Part shown: in pieces, positions 54,400-63,522 of the stretch
Position numbering within the stretch: the first letter of the stretch is position 1
How the letters are laid out: each line of letters starts with the position of its first letter
NCBI GenBank assembly: GCA_027487555.1
Contig: JAIYDI010000048.1
Span: 59,268 to 123,267, forward strand
Length of the DNA: 64,000 nucleotides
Direction of reading: 5' to 3'
Source: Hyphomicrobiales bacterium
GTDB lineage: Bacteria; Pseudomonadota; Alphaproteobacteria; Rhizobiales; Devosiaceae
The notes under the pieces: generated by a model
Told to the model about the DNA's origin: nothing
Databases searched by the model: none
What the model saw: the letters and a program-made list of their open reading frames with translations, nothing else
Translations under genes and position numbers: made by a program

Positions 54400-55397
54400 G
54401 CCTCGCTCTCCATGAAGTGCAGCGCCTCGCTGGCGAAGGTGAGGCCAACGCCGTCACCCTCCTGTGGCAGCTCATCGGAGGCCGCGACCACGGCCGTCAG
54501 GCGCTGACCATTGAGATCGATGCCGAGACGGGTAGTCGATCCCATGTAGCTGCGGGCAACGATGGTCCCGCGCAAATGGGCCATTGCGTCCGCCGCCCGC
54601 GTCACAGTTACCGCTTCGGGCCTCAGGCTCGCCCAGCGGCGCGTCCCCGTCAGGGCCTCGACAAAGCCGGGCGGCAGTACATTCGAAGAGCCGACGAAGT
54701 CGGCGACGAAGCGGGTCTTCGGCCGCCGGTAGATGTCTTCGGGCGTGCCGACCTGCATGATCCGGCCGGTGTTGAACACCGCGACCCGGTCCGCCATGCT
54801 CAGCGCCTCGCCCTGGTCATGCGTCACGAAGATGAAGGTGATGCCAAGCTGCTTCTGCAGGGCCTTGAGCTCCTCCTGCATCTGCTCGCGCAGCTTGAGG
54901 TCGAGCGCGCCCAGTGGCTCGTCGAGCAGCAGCACCCTGGGCTTGTTGACGATTGCGCGCGCGAGCGCCACGCGCTGCCGCTGTCCGCCCGAGAGCTGCC
55001 CCGGCCGGCGGTCGCCATAACCGGACAGCCGCACCATTTCGAGCGCGGCTTCGGCGGCGCGGTAGCGCTCGGCGCGCTCCACTTTGCGCAGCATCAGCGA
55101 GAAGGCGACATTGTCGCGCACGTTCATGTGCGGAAACAGCGCATAGTCCTGGAAGACGGTATTGACGTTGCGCCTGTAGGGCGGCACGCCCTCCACCGCT
55201 TCGCCGAAAATGGAAATGTGCCCCGAACTGGGCTGCTCGAAGCCGGCGATCAGCCTCAGGCATGTCGTCTTGCCCGAGCCCGATGGCCCGAGCATGGCAA
55301 AGAACTCGCCAGGCGCCACCTCGAGGTCGACATCGTCTATGGCCCGCACGGTGCCGAAATGGCGTGAGACCTGCTTGAGCGAAACGGCCTGGGTCAT
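54396..55397 (-). CDS. ydcT: Polyamine-type ABC transporter ATP-binding protein (PotA/YdcT-like)
   Basis: Encodes 333 aa. Walker A is GPSGSGKTTCLRL, Q-loop VFQDYALFPHM, signature LSGGQRQRVALARA, Walker B VLLLDEPLGALD, and H-loop FVTHDQGEAL. A C-terminal TOBE region (LRPEAVTVT) binds regulators. It powers the YdcUV channel. ATG 55397; the stop overlaps ydcU. Confidence 0.94.
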   Translation of the reverse strand: MTQAVSLKQVSRHFGTVRAIDDVDLEVAPGEFFAMLGPSGSGKTTCLRLIAGFEQPSSGHISIFGEAVEGVPPYRRNVNTVFQDYALFPHMNVRDNVAFSLMLRKVERAERYRAAEAALEMVRLSGYGDRRPGQLSGGQRQRVALARAIVNKPRVLLLDEPLGALDLKLREQMQEELKALQKQLGITFIFVTHDQGEALSMADRVAVFNTGRIMQVGTPEDIYRRPKTRFVADFVGSSNVLPPGFVEALTGTRRWASLRPEAVTVTRAADAMAHLRGTIVARSYMGSTTRLGIDLNGQRLTAVVAASDELPQEGDGVGLTFASEALHFMESEA

Positions 55398-55495
55398 TGC
55401 GGTGCTGAGGTCCTCTCACTGGTCCTGCGGCAGGGCGGGGCGCCCCGTGCGCCGAAGGCAAGAGGGGCGCGACCGCAGCCGCGCCCCCTGATGGA

Positions 55496-56653
55496 TCAGC
55501 GTCCGCCGATCACGCCGACATAGTCCGACACCCAGCGGTAATAGGGCACGCATTCGCCCGTCGCGCACTTGGTGGTCGGGGTCCGCCAGAAGCGGATCTT
55601 CTCGAAGTCGTCGGCGCCATTGGTGGCGCAGCCGGTATCACCGAGCAGTTCATTGCCCTTGCAGGCGGCCGGCACCGACGGCACCGTTCCGAACCAGGCC
55701 GAAACGTCACCCTGCACCTTGGGCGAGAGCGAGTGCTCCATCCACATATAGGCGCAGTTCGGGTGCGGGCTATCGACATGCAGCATGGTGGTGTCGGCCC
55801 AGCCGGTCGTGCCTTCGGCCGGGAAGGTCGATGCCACGGGCGCGCCTTCGGCCTTCAGCACATTGACCATGAACGGCCAGGAGGAGGAGGCGACGACGCC
55901 TTCGTTCTTGAAGTCATCCATCTGTATGAACGCATCGTGCCAGTAGCGGCCCACCAGCGTACGCTGTACGCGCAGCAGGTCGAGCGCGGCCTTGTACTGG
56001 TCCTCGTTGAGGGCATAGGGGTCGGTGATGCCGAGTTCCGGCTTGTGCGTCATCAGGTAGAGCGCGGCGTCGGCCACATAGATCGGGCCGTCATAGGCCT
56101 GCACGCGGCCCTTGTTCGACTTGCCGTCGGGCAGGGTGGTTTCCTCGAACACCACATTCCAGCTGGTCGGCGGCGCGTCCTTGAACACTTCGGTATTGTA
56201 CATCAGCACATTGGCGCCCCAGACATAGGGGGTGCCATAATGGACGCCGTCCACCGTATGCCAGGGGGCGCTCTCGAGGCGCGGGTCGATAGTCGACCAG
56301 GACGGGATCAGCGCGGTGTTGATGGGCTGTACGCGCTTGCCGGCGATCAGCCGCAGCGACGCATCGCCCGAGGCGGTGACGAGGTCGAAGCCGCCCTCGT
56401 TCATCAGCGCCACCATTTCGTCCGAGGTGGCCGCGGTCTTCACGCTCACCTTGCAGCCGGTATCGGCTTCGAACTTGGTCACCCAGTCGAAGTTCTTGTC
56501 TGTCTCGCCGCGTTCGATATAGCCCGCCCAGGCAACAATCGAGACCTCGCCTTCGCCTGCTCCCAACGACTGCAGCATGTCCTGCGCCAGGACGCTCCCG
56601 CATGAAAGGCCAGACATCAACAGGGCCGCGGTGGACCGAATAATCCGCTTCAT
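55496..56653 (-). CDS. ydcS: Periplasmic polyamine-type solute-binding protein (YdcS/PotD-like)
   Basis: Encodes 385 aa with a Sec signal peptide (KRIIRSTAALLMSGLSCGSVLAQ, cleavage near 23). The mature protein has the PotD-type fold start VSIVAWAGYIERGETD, VTKFEADTGCKVSVK and YVWGANVLMYNTEVF. Cysteines near the C-terminus (ACKGNELLGDTGC, TTKCATGEC) could form disulfides. First gene of the ydcSTUV-patD operon; 98 bases before ydcT. ATG 56653 with GGAGGG upstream. Substrate is probably putrescine or a related amine. Confidence 0.92.
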   Translation of the reverse strand: MKRIIRSTAALLMSGLSCGSVLAQDMLQSLGAGEGEVSIVAWAGYIERGETDKNFDWVTKFEADTGCKVSVKTAATSDEMVALMNEGGFDLVTASGDASLRLIAGKRVQPINTALIPSWSTIDPRLESAPWHTVDGVHYGTPYVWGANVLMYNTEVFKDAPPTSWNVVFEETTLPDGKSNKGRVQAYDGPIYVADAALYLMTHKPELGITDPYALNEDQYKAALDLLRVQRTLVGRYWHDAFIQMDDFKNEGVVASSSWPFMVNVLKAEGAPVASTFPAEGTTGWADTTMLHVDSPHPNCAYMWMEHSLSPKVQGDVSAWFGTVPSVPAACKGNELLGDTGCATNGADDFEKIRFWRTPTTKCATGECVPYYRWVSDYVGVIGGR

Positions 56654-57058
56654 CGCACATTCCCTCCAAGATTGGTTTTGCTGCCAAACCCCTCGTTCGG
56701 CAACCTCGTCTGCCCAAATGGCAGGCGGCTGGAAAATGAGCTTATTTTCTTGCCATCTTCTGGCAAACGCATTGTTCCGAGGGCTGCCATCGGAAAAATC
56801 GATATCACATTGTCGCGTTCGATCCAGTCGCGCTGTCAGGGCCGTGGGTGCAGGCAAAAAACCCTGTTACGATCGCGCGGTAGGCTCTCACTCCCCTTTA
56901 CGGGCAGGGGGTGGGGCTGAGCTTCCCGTGCCGATCGCGGAGCATATCCACCCCAGCGTCTCCATGGTGCTGACGCAAGAGGGTCCGCTGCCCTCCCCCA
57001 GGCGCGAGGGTGACCCGGCCGAGAAGTCCCCGCCTGAACGGATCAGGAGCCTTGTCCC
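56654..57058. other. 405-bp regulatory gap between ydcS and the LysR gene
   Basis: No gene. Next to ydcS lie promoter-proximal palindromes (56732-56766 and 56710-56724). The right part (about 56891-57015) is G/C-block repeat-like sequence (CTTTACGGGCAGGGGGTGG ... CCCTCCCCCAGGCGCGAGGG), reminiscent of, but not clearly the same as, the mosaic repeats elsewhere. Confidence 0.5.
56732..56766. promoter_or_regulatory. Two adjacent palindromes upstream of ydcS
   Basis: GAAAAT-N6-ATTTTC (56732-56749) abuts TTGCCA-N5-TGGCAA (56750-56766). A related CTGCC-N5-GGCAG lies at 56710-56724. The sites are about 80-110 bases upstream of the ydcS start, a good position for an operator or activator site of the putrescine operon. 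Confidence 0.5.
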
Positions 57059-57961
57059 TCAGTCCCGCTGGCGCGGGACCTTGGCGAGCCCGATGAAGTC
57101 GCGCGCGGCCTGCGACAGTTGCGAGCCCTTGCGCCACACCATGCCAACCTGCACCACTGGCAGGCTGCCGGAGATGTCGCGGCTTTCGATGCGATCACCT
57201 TCCAGTGACCAGGGCCGGTAGATCAGGTCGGGCAGGATCGCGATCCCGGCTCCGGTCGCCACGAGGCTGCGCACCGCCTCCACCGAGCGCGTGCGGAACG
57301 CCACATGCGGGCGCGTGTTGAATGCAGACAGCAGCCGTCCGGTATTCTCCTCGGTCTCGTCGACCGTCAGCATGATCAAGGGGTCCATGGCGATGTCGCC
57401 AATCTCGATGCTTTCCATCGCCGCGAGCCGATGCCCGAGCGGCAGCCACAGCCGGTAGGGCGACGTCTCGAAGATCTCGGCCTGCAGTGCCACGCGCTCG
57501 CGCACATTCGACATGATCATCACCGCGACATCGAGTTCGCCGCCGATCAGCAGGTGCTCGAGATAATCGCCATTGTCCTCGAGTGCCGTCACCTCCACCC
57601 GCGGGTAAGTGCGCCGATAGCGCCCGAGGAGGTCGGACAGCACATAGCCCGCCACCAGCGATGTGACACCGAGGTGCAACGTGCCGGCCACCGCGTTCGG
57701 TTCCTCGTAGAAGGCCCGCCGCGCGTCCGACACGCTCGCGAGGATGCGCTGCGCGTGGCGATAGAACTGGTGGCCGCGATTGGTCAGCGTCAGCCCGCGC
57801 CTGTGCCGTTCGAAGAGCGCCAGACCGAGGTCGCTTTCGAGTTCCTTGATGGCGTCGGTCACCGCCGATTGGGAGATCGACAGGTTCTGCGCCGCGCCCG
57901 AAATCGTCTGGGTTTCGCAGACGGCAACGAAATACTGCAACTGGCGCAGCGTGAAGGCCAA
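57059..57961 (-). CDS. LysR-family regulator (CynR/Cbl-like N-terminus)
   Basis: Encodes 300 aa. HTH: LRQLQYFVAVCETQTISGAAQNLSIS, SAVTDAIKELESDLGLALFERHRR; effector domain with LHLGVTSLVAGYVLSDLL. It begins with TTG at 57961 (AFTLRQLQYF), CAGGGAG 6-7 bases upstream. Divergent from hydroxypyruvate isomerase 99 bases away, which it may regulate; its 3' end is toward ydcS but separated by a repeat. Confidence 0.88.
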   Translation of the reverse strand: MAFTLRQLQYFVAVCETQTISGAAQNLSISQSAVTDAIKELESDLGLALFERHRRGLTLTNRGHQFYRHAQRILASVSDARRAFYEEPNAVAGTLHLGVTSLVAGYVLSDLLGRYRRTYPRVEVTALEDNGDYLEHLLIGGELDVAVMIMSNVRERVALQAEIFETSPYRLWLPLGHRLAAMESIEIGDIAMDPLIMLTVDETEENTGRLLSAFNTRPHVAFRTRSVEAVRSLVATGAGIAILPDLIYRPWSLEGDRIESRDISGSLPVVQVGMVWRKGSQLSQAARDFIGLAKVPRQRD

Positions 57962-58060
57962 GCGGGGCTCCCTGTGTTCTCGAGTTCGGTCCGGCCGCGG
58001 CAAGGCTGGAGTTCGGACCGGCGCCACCATAGCGTGGCTTTGCTCCACGAGGATAAGTCC

Positions 58061-58855
58061 ATGCCGCGCTTTTCTGCCAATCTTTCCATGCTCTATCCCG
58101 ACCGCAATTTCCTCGATCGCTTCGCGGCGGCCGCCTCGGACGGGTTCGCGGCGGTGGAATATGTCGGCGCCTATGATCATCCGACGGACCTGATCGTCGA
58201 GCTCCTCGCCCAGCATGGCCTCGTTCAGGCGCTGTTCAACTTCCCGGCAGGCTTGTGGCAAAGTGGTGAGCGCGGCCTTGCCGGCCTGCCCGGCCGCGAG
58301 GCGGAATTCCGCGAAAGCATTGCGACCGCCATCCGCTATGCGCAGGCCACCAAATGCACCCGCCTCAACTGCCTCGCGGGCATTCTTCCCGCGGGTGTCG
58401 CGCGTGCCGAGGCGGAAACGGTGCTTGTCGCCAATCTGCGTCTTGCCGCCGCAGCGCTCGCCGAAAACGGCATCCAGTTGCTGCTCGAACCGATCAATCC
58501 GCGCGACATGCCGGGTTATCTCGTCAATTCGAGCGCCGATTTCGAGCGCATCGCGGCGTTGGTCGATCACCCAAACCTCTGGCTGCAATATGATTTCTAC
58601 CACATGCAGGTGGTGCAGGGCGATCTGGTCTCCGGCTTCCTCCGACTGCAGGAGCGCATTGCGCATGTGCAGGTGGCCGATCACCCCGGACGGCACGAGC
58701 CGGGCACGGGGGAGATCAATTTCGGCTATGTCTTCTCCGCCCTCGACAGGTCGGGATATCGGGGGTGGGTGGGGGCGGAATACCGCCCGCTCGCCGGCAC
58801 CAGTGAGGGCCTTGGTTGGTTTGTGCCGTTCCGTCCGGTTCAGCCGGCGAAATAG
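58061..58855 (+). CDS. hyi: Hydroxypyruvate isomerase-family protein (Hyi/OtnI)
   Basis: Encodes 264 aa. TIM-barrel of the xylose-isomerase-like group with PRFSANLSMLYPDRNFLDRF, VEYVGAYDHP, LFNFPAGLWQSGERGLAGLPGR (family hallmark), NCLAGILP, LLLEPINPRDMPGYLV (Glu), LQYDFYHMQVVQGDL (Asp), HVQVADHPGRHEPGTGEI (His) and VGAEYRP (Glu). Converts hydroxypyruvate and tartronate semialdehyde, or acts as a 2-oxo-tetronate isomerase (OtnI). ATG 58061 with ACGAGGA upstream. It overlaps the convergent glpR by 16 bases. Confidence 0.92.
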   Translation: MPRFSANLSMLYPDRNFLDRFAAAASDGFAAVEYVGAYDHPTDLIVELLAQHGLVQALFNFPAGLWQSGERGLAGLPGREAEFRESIATAIRYAQATKCTRLNCLAGILPAGVARAEAETVLVANLRLAAAALAENGIQLLLEPINPRDMPGYLVNSSADFERIAALVDHPNLWLQYDFYHMQVVQGDLVSGFLRLQERIAHVQVADHPGRHEPGTGEINFGYVFSALDRSGYRGWVGAEYRPLAGTSEGLGWFVPFRPVQPAK

Positions 58856-59637
58856 CCGTCCACATTTACCTTGGTGCCCCATTCGGTACAGCGGGTCATC
58901 AGGCTCTCGGGCAGCGGCAGGTCGGTGAAGAGCGCGTCGATCTCGCCGAGCGATCCAAGCCGCACCGGCGCCGTGCGCTCGAGCTTCGAGCGGTCCGCCA
59001 CGAGGAAGCGGCGGCGAGCGCGGCCCAGAATCGCTCGTGATACCCGCACTTCGGCGAGGTCATAGTCGAGGATGTCGCCGTCGAGGTCGAGCGCCGAGCA
59101 GCCGATCACAGCATAGTCGACCTTGAACTGCTCGATGATGCCGGTCGTCAGGTCGCCCACCAGCCCGCCATCCGACCGGCGCAGTGCCCCGCCGGTGACC
59201 ACGATCTCGCAACTCGGATTGCCGAGCAGGATGTTGGCGACATTCATGTTATTGGTGACGACGGTGAGGTTGTGGTGGTTCAGCAATGCCTCGGCCACCG
59301 CCTCTGTCGTCGTCCCGAGGTTGAGGATCAGCGACGAATTGTCGGGGATCGCCGCCGCGCAGGCCCGGGCAATCGCCGCCTTGGCCGCCTCGTTCATGCG
59401 CCGGCGCTGCTCATAGCCGAGATTGGCGACACCCGTCGTTGGCACCGCGCCACCATGCACCCGCTGCAACTGGCCAGCGCCCGAGAGCTCAGTCAGGTCG
59501 CGGCGGATGGTCTGCAGCGTCACCTCGAACCGGCGCGCCAGATCCTCCACCTCGACGCGACCCTCGCGACGGGCGATCTCGACGATTTCGCTCTGGCGCA
59601 GACTGAGGGCCACTTCCGTCTCCACGCGCATCCGCAT
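58840..59637 (-). CDS. glpR: DeoR/GlpR-family transcriptional regulator
   Basis: Encodes 265 aa. The DeoR HTH has LRQSEIVEIARREGRVEVEDL, LARRFEVTLQTIRRDLTELSGAG and LQRVHGGAV. The sensor domain has EVVVTGGALRRSDGGLVG and GCSALDLDGDILDYDLAEV. The family binds phosphorylated sugars; GlpR senses glycerol-3-phosphate. It is divergent from glpD with TTCGTTT/AAACGAA repeats between them, so it is very probably the glpD repressor. ATG 59637 is chosen; 59631 is an alternative. It overlaps hyi at its 3' end. Confidence 0.9.
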   Translation of the reverse strand: MRMRVETEVALSLRQSEIVEIARREGRVEVEDLARRFEVTLQTIRRDLTELSGAGQLQRVHGGAVPTTGVANLGYEQRRRMNEAAKAAIARACAAAIPDNSSLILNLGTTTEAVAEALLNHHNLTVVTNNMNVANILLGNPSCEIVVTGGALRRSDGGLVGDLTTGIIEQFKVDYAVIGCSALDLDGDILDYDLAEVRVSRAILGRARRRFLVADRSKLERTAPVRLGSLGEIDALFTDLPLPESLMTRCTEWGTKVNVDGYFAG

Positions 59638-59691
59638 CGGAACGCCGTTTTTGCCACTAGGCGCAAAGCCCCGCCAATGCAACATCTGTGC

Positions 59692-59765
59692 TTCGTTTGC
59701 GCGCATCATTCGACGCAATTGAGTTCGTTTAGACCTAAAGCGCGCATTATCGCGCTTCAAACGAA
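59692..59765. promoter_or_regulatory. GlpR operator region between glpR and glpD
   Basis: TTCGTTT at 59692-59698 and again at 59724-59730, with the inverse AAACGAA at 59759-59765. Inside the last pair are AAGCGCG (59738-59744) and CGCGCTT (59751-59757). The E. coli GlpR operator is built from similar TTCG/CGAA half-sites. The last half-site is directly upstream of the likely glpD promoter. Confidence 0.6.
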
Positions 59766-59773
59766 CATTCCAT

Positions 59774-59802
59774 TTGACCATGACGGGCCGTCCGCCTAGT
59801 GA
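59774..59802 (+). promoter_or_regulatory. Possible glpD promoter
   Basis: TTGACC at 59774-59779, 17 bases, then TAGTGA at 59797-59802. The -35 element is good and the -10 is weak. It begins 8 bases after the AAACGAA half-site, so a bound GlpR would block it. Confidence 0.35.
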
Positions 59803-59855
59803 CGGTGGGTATCGCGCGCGTGGTGATCGCCCCGCCAGCAAGAGGAAGCTGCCCC

Positions 59856-61424
59856 ATGTCCACCGAGGCCTCGCCCATCAGCGACCTGTTCATCGTCGGA
59901 GGTGGCATCAACGGTTGCGCCATCGCGCGCGACGCGGTGGGCCGCGGGCTGTCGGTCTGCCTCGCAGAGCAGGGCGACCTCGCGCAGGCCACCTCGTCAG
60001 CCTCCACCAAGCTCTTCCATGGCGGCTTGCGCTATCTCGAGTATTTCGAGTTCCGCCTCGTGCGCGAGGCGCTCGAGGAGCGCGAGACCCTGCTGGTCGC
60101 CATGCCGCATATCAGTTGGCCCATGCGCTTCGTCCTGCCCTATGCGTCCGACATGCGCTTCGAGGGTGATACCCCGACGAGCCGGCTCCTCGGTCTGCTG
60201 ATGCCATGGATGAAGGGCCGACGCCCGGCCTGGCTGATCCGTCTCGGTCTCTTCCTTTACGACACTCTGGGGGGCCGCAAGATTCTGCCCGCCACACGGA
60301 CGCTTGACCTTGCAACCGACCCGGCCGGTACGCCGCTGCAGCCGCGCTTCCGGCATGCCTACGAGTATTCCGATTGCTGGGTCGAGGACGCCAAACTCGT
60401 CTCCCTCAATGCCCGTGACGCCGCCGAGCGTGGCGCCACGATCATGACCCGCACCCGCGTCGTCGAAGCACGGCGCGACGGTACGCTCTGGACAATCACC
60501 ACCGAGGCCGATGGCGTGCGGCAAAGCCATCAGGCGAAAATGCTGGTGAATGCCGCCGGTCCCTGGGTTGGCGAGTTCATCCGCGACGTGGCCTCCGTGC
60601 CTTCCACCGAGGGCGTGCGGCTGGTGCGTGGGTCGCATATCGTCACACGCAAGCTCTACGAACACGATCGGTGCTATTTCTTCCAGGGCACCGACGGGCG
60701 CATCATTTTCGCCATCCCCTACGAGAATGACTTCACCCTCATCGGCACCACCGACCAGGATCACAAGGGGTCGCCGGGCGAGGTGAAGATCACCGATGCA
60801 GAGCGCGATTATCTGCTCGATTTCGCCTCGCGCTATTTCAAGCAGCCGGTGACGACGAACGATGTGGTCTGGGCCTATTCCGGAGTCCGTCCGCTCTACA
60901 ATGATGGCGCCAAGTCGGCGACCGCCGCCACGCGCGACTATGTGCTCAGCGTCGATGCCAAGGGCGCGCCCATGCTCAACGTCTTCGGCGGCAAGATCAC
61001 CACACACCGCCGCCTCGCCGAATCGGCGCTCGAAAAGATCGGAGCATTCTTTCCCGGTCTCCATCCTGCCTGGACGGCGCGGCGGCCGCTGCCGGGCGGC
61101 AGTTTCCCGCATGATGGTGTCGTGGCGCTCATCGCCGCGCTCCGTCGGGACTACCCCTTCCTCAGCGAGGCCTGGGCCAGGCGGCTCGTCAAGGCCTACG
61201 GCACCGATGCGCATGCTCTTCTGGGCGATGCCCAAAGCGTCGCCGATCTGGGAGAGGATTTCGGCGCAACGCTCACGGCGCGTGAAGTCGATTGGCTGCG
61301 GACATATGAATTCGCACGCCGCGCGGACGATATCGTCTGGCGCCGCACCAAGCTCGGCCTCCGGCTCACTCCGCAACAGATCGAACGTATAGATACGTAT
61401 ATCTTGGGCACTACTGCCGAGTAG
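59856..61424 (+). CDS. glpD: Aerobic glycerol-3-phosphate dehydrogenase
   Basis: Encodes 522 aa. The FAD motif is LFIVGGGINGCAIARDAVGR; other signatures are SSASTKLFHGGLRYLEYFEFRLVREAL, IPYENDFTLIGTTDQDH, YSGVRPLYND and NVFGGKITTHRRLAE. It oxidises glycerol-3-phosphate to dihydroxyacetone phosphate at the membrane, passing electrons to quinone. ATG 59856 has AAGAGGAAG 9 bases upstream; the in-frame ORF start at 59799 lacks family character. Controlled by the divergent glpR. Confidence 0.96.
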   Translation: MSTEASPISDLFIVGGGINGCAIARDAVGRGLSVCLAEQGDLAQATSSASTKLFHGGLRYLEYFEFRLVREALEERETLLVAMPHISWPMRFVLPYASDMRFEGDTPTSRLLGLLMPWMKGRRPAWLIRLGLFLYDTLGGRKILPATRTLDLATDPAGTPLQPRFRHAYEYSDCWVEDAKLVSLNARDAAERGATIMTRTRVVEARRDGTLWTITTEADGVRQSHQAKMLVNAAGPWVGEFIRDVASVPSTEGVRLVRGSHIVTRKLYEHDRCYFFQGTDGRIIFAIPYENDFTLIGTTDQDHKGSPGEVKITDAERDYLLDFASRYFKQPVTTNDVVWAYSGVRPLYNDGAKSATAATRDYVLSVDAKGAPMLNVFGGKITTHRRLAESALEKIGAFFPGLHPAWTARRPLPGGSFPHDGVVALIAALRRDYPFLSEAWARRLVKAYGTDAHALLGDAQSVADLGEDFGATLTAREVDWLRTYEFARRADDIVWRRTKLGLRLTPQQIERIDTYILGTTAE

Positions 61425-61521
61425 TCGCTCGACGCAAAAGGCGTGACCGCCGCATTTTGAGGCATTTGTAACGTTTCCAAAGCATGCTGGGCGCATTGTC
61501 AAACGCGCCGAGCCCATTTCG

Positions 61522-63522
61522 ATGCCGAAACGAGCAGCTGAAAACTCACTCATCGGACAGTTTGTCGTCGGCGGTCTGCGCAGTGTCTTCACGATTCCGC
61601 ATGACGATCCGGAACTGCTCAAGGCGCAATATGCCGCTTTTGTCCGGCAGATTCCGCTGCTCTACATCATCCTTGTCAGCAATACATGGATATTGTCGGC
61701 GACCTATTGGCAGGCGGCGCCGCTCTGGCTCACGCTTGTCTGCCCGCTCGTGCTCAGCATTGTCTGCGTCACCCGTGTCGTCCAGTGGTGGCGCCGCCGA
61801 CATGATGCGGTCGAGCCCGGCAAAGCCGGGGCAGCGCTGTCGCGCACCTTCGTGCTGTCGGGTTTGCTGGCCGCGGCCTTCTCCATCTGGTCCATCGGGC
61901 TCTACCCGTTCGGTACCGGGGAAATGCAGGCGCAGATCGCCTTCTACATGGCCATTACGGTCATCGGCTGCATCTTCTGCCTTACCCATCTCAGGCCCGC
62001 GGCCTTCGTGGTGACCGCGGTGGTCAATACCGCGTTCATCCTGTTCTTCGCGGCCACGGGCAGTCACATCTTCCAGGCCATGGCACTCAATGTTGCCATG
62101 GTCTCCATCGCCATGCTGGCGATCCTGTCGGTCAATTATCGCGACTTCACCCTGCTTGTCCGCTCCCGGCGCGAGCTTCACGTGACCCAGGCGCAGACCC
62201 AGGCTCTCAGCGACGAGAACTTCCGCCTCGCCAACCTCGATTCCCTCACCAACCTGCCGAATCGCCGCAGCTTCTTCAGCGCCCTGAATCAGCGGGTCGC
62301 GACAGCATGCTCCGGTTCTCCGGTGATGCTCGGCGTGCTCGATCTCGATGGGTTCAAGCCGATCAACGATACCCATGGGCACGCGACGGGCGATGCCCTC
62401 TTGAGCATGATCGCCGACCGGCTGCGCAGTCTGTGTGGCAACAATGGCGAGATCTTTCGGCTCGGCGGCGACGAGTTTGCCATCCTGTTTCGGGACTCAC
62501 GCGCGTCGGCTGTGCTCGATCTCGGCGAGGCCGTCTGTACCGCCCTGCGGCAGACTTTCGATCTGCCAAACTGCACCATCAGGATTTCGGGGACGCTTGG
62601 CCTTGCCGCCTATCCCGAAATGGCAGGCAGCGGACCGGAACTCTTCGAGCGGGCCGACTATGCGATGTATCGGGCCAAGTACGGCACGGGACGCGGGCGG
62701 CCATGGTTCTTCGGCCTTGAAGACGAACAGGCGATCCGTCGCAGCAGCATCATCGAGCAGGCGATCCGCACGGGTGATCTGCAGACCGAGCTCTATCTTG
62801 TCTTCCAACCCATCGTCGATGCGACGACCGAGAAACTGCTCGGCTTCGAAGCCCTTGCCCGTTGGGACAATCCGGATCTGGGGCTTGTCAGTCCAACCGA
62901 GTTCATCGCCATTGCCGAGCGCAGCGGCACCATGGCCGCCATCACGCCGATCCTCCTGCAGAAGGCCCTCGATGCCGCGGCGAGCTGGCCAGAGACTCTG
63001 CGGCTATCGTTCAACCTGTCGATAGCCGACCTTGCCACACCTGCAGCCCTGAGCCGCGTGCTCGGCCTTATCGCGGCCGGCAGGATTGCCACCGGGCGGC
63101 TGGACCTGGAAATAACCGAGACAGCCATTCTCAATGATTTCCGTGCCTTGCTCCATGCGGTGCAAATGCTGAAGCAGACAGGCGCCTCCATCTCGCTGGA
63201 TGATTTCGGCACTGGCTATACCAGTCTGCGTCAGGTTCAGGAGCTGCCGCTCGACCGGCTGAAGATCGACCGCAGCTTCGTCACCGGGCTCGACCAGAGC
63301 CCCGCCTCGCAGAAGATCGTCAAGTTGCTTGCCTCGCTTTGCGACGATCTGGGTATTCATTGCCTCGTCGAAGGCGTCGAAACCGCCGCCGAACTCGCCA
63401 CCGTGCGCGAGATCGGCTGCCATCAGGTGCAGGGCTTCTATTTCGGTCGACCCATGCCCGAGGCGGCGCTCCCAAGTTTCATCGCGGATTGGAACGGGCG
63501 GGCGGAACGCGCTGCGGGTTGA
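61522..63522 (+). CDS. Membrane GGDEF-EAL dual-domain cyclic-di-GMP protein
   Basis: Encodes 666 aa. Several N-terminal transmembrane segments (about residues 44-205, for example IPLLYIILVSNTWILSA and FYMAITVIGCIFCLTHL) are followed by GGDEF (about 230-400) with LTNLPNRRSF and RLGGDEFAIL, then EAL (about 410-660) with the intact EAL motif in LGFEALARWDNP, DDFGTGYTSL and LKIDRSFV. Both active motifs are intact, so it may be a cyclase, phosphodiesterase or bifunctional. The N-terminal membrane part is a multi-helix sensor of a type I do not recognise. ATG 61522; no strong ribosome site. Confidence 0.92.
   Translation: MPKRAAENSLIGQFVVGGLRSVFTIPHDDPELLKAQYAAFVRQIPLLYIILVSNTWILSATYWQAAPLWLTLVCPLVLSIVCVTRVVQWWRRRHDAVEPGKAGAALSRTFVLSGLLAAAFSIWSIGLYPFGTGEMQAQIAFYMAITVIGCIFCLTHLRPAAFVVTAVVNTAFILFFAATGSHIFQAMALNVAMVSIAMLAILSVNYRDFTLLVRSRRELHVTQAQTQALSDENFRLANLDSLTNLPNRRSFFSALNQRVATACSGSPVMLGVLDLDGFKPINDTHGHATGDALLSMIADRLRSLCGNNGEIFRLGGDEFAILFRDSRASAVLDLGEAVCTALRQTFDLPNCTIRISGTLGLAAYPEMAGSGPELFERADYAMYRAKYGTGRGRPWFFGLEDEQAIRRSSIIEQAIRTGDLQTELYLVFQPIVDATTEKLLGFEALARWDNPDLGLVSPTEFIAIAERSGTMAAITPILLQKALDAAASWPETLRLSFNLSIADLATPAALSRVLGLIAAGRIATGRLDLEITETAILNDFRALLHAVQMLKQTGASISLDDFGTGYTSLRQVQELPLDRLKIDRSFVTGLDQSPASQKIVKLLASLCDDLGIHCLVEGVETAAELATVREIGCHQVQGFYFGRPMPEAALPSFIADWNGRAERAAG

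Noticed and set aside
59997..61622. 541-aa minus-strand frame opposite glpD
   Set aside because: Antisense shadow; glpD on the plus strand has all family motifs.
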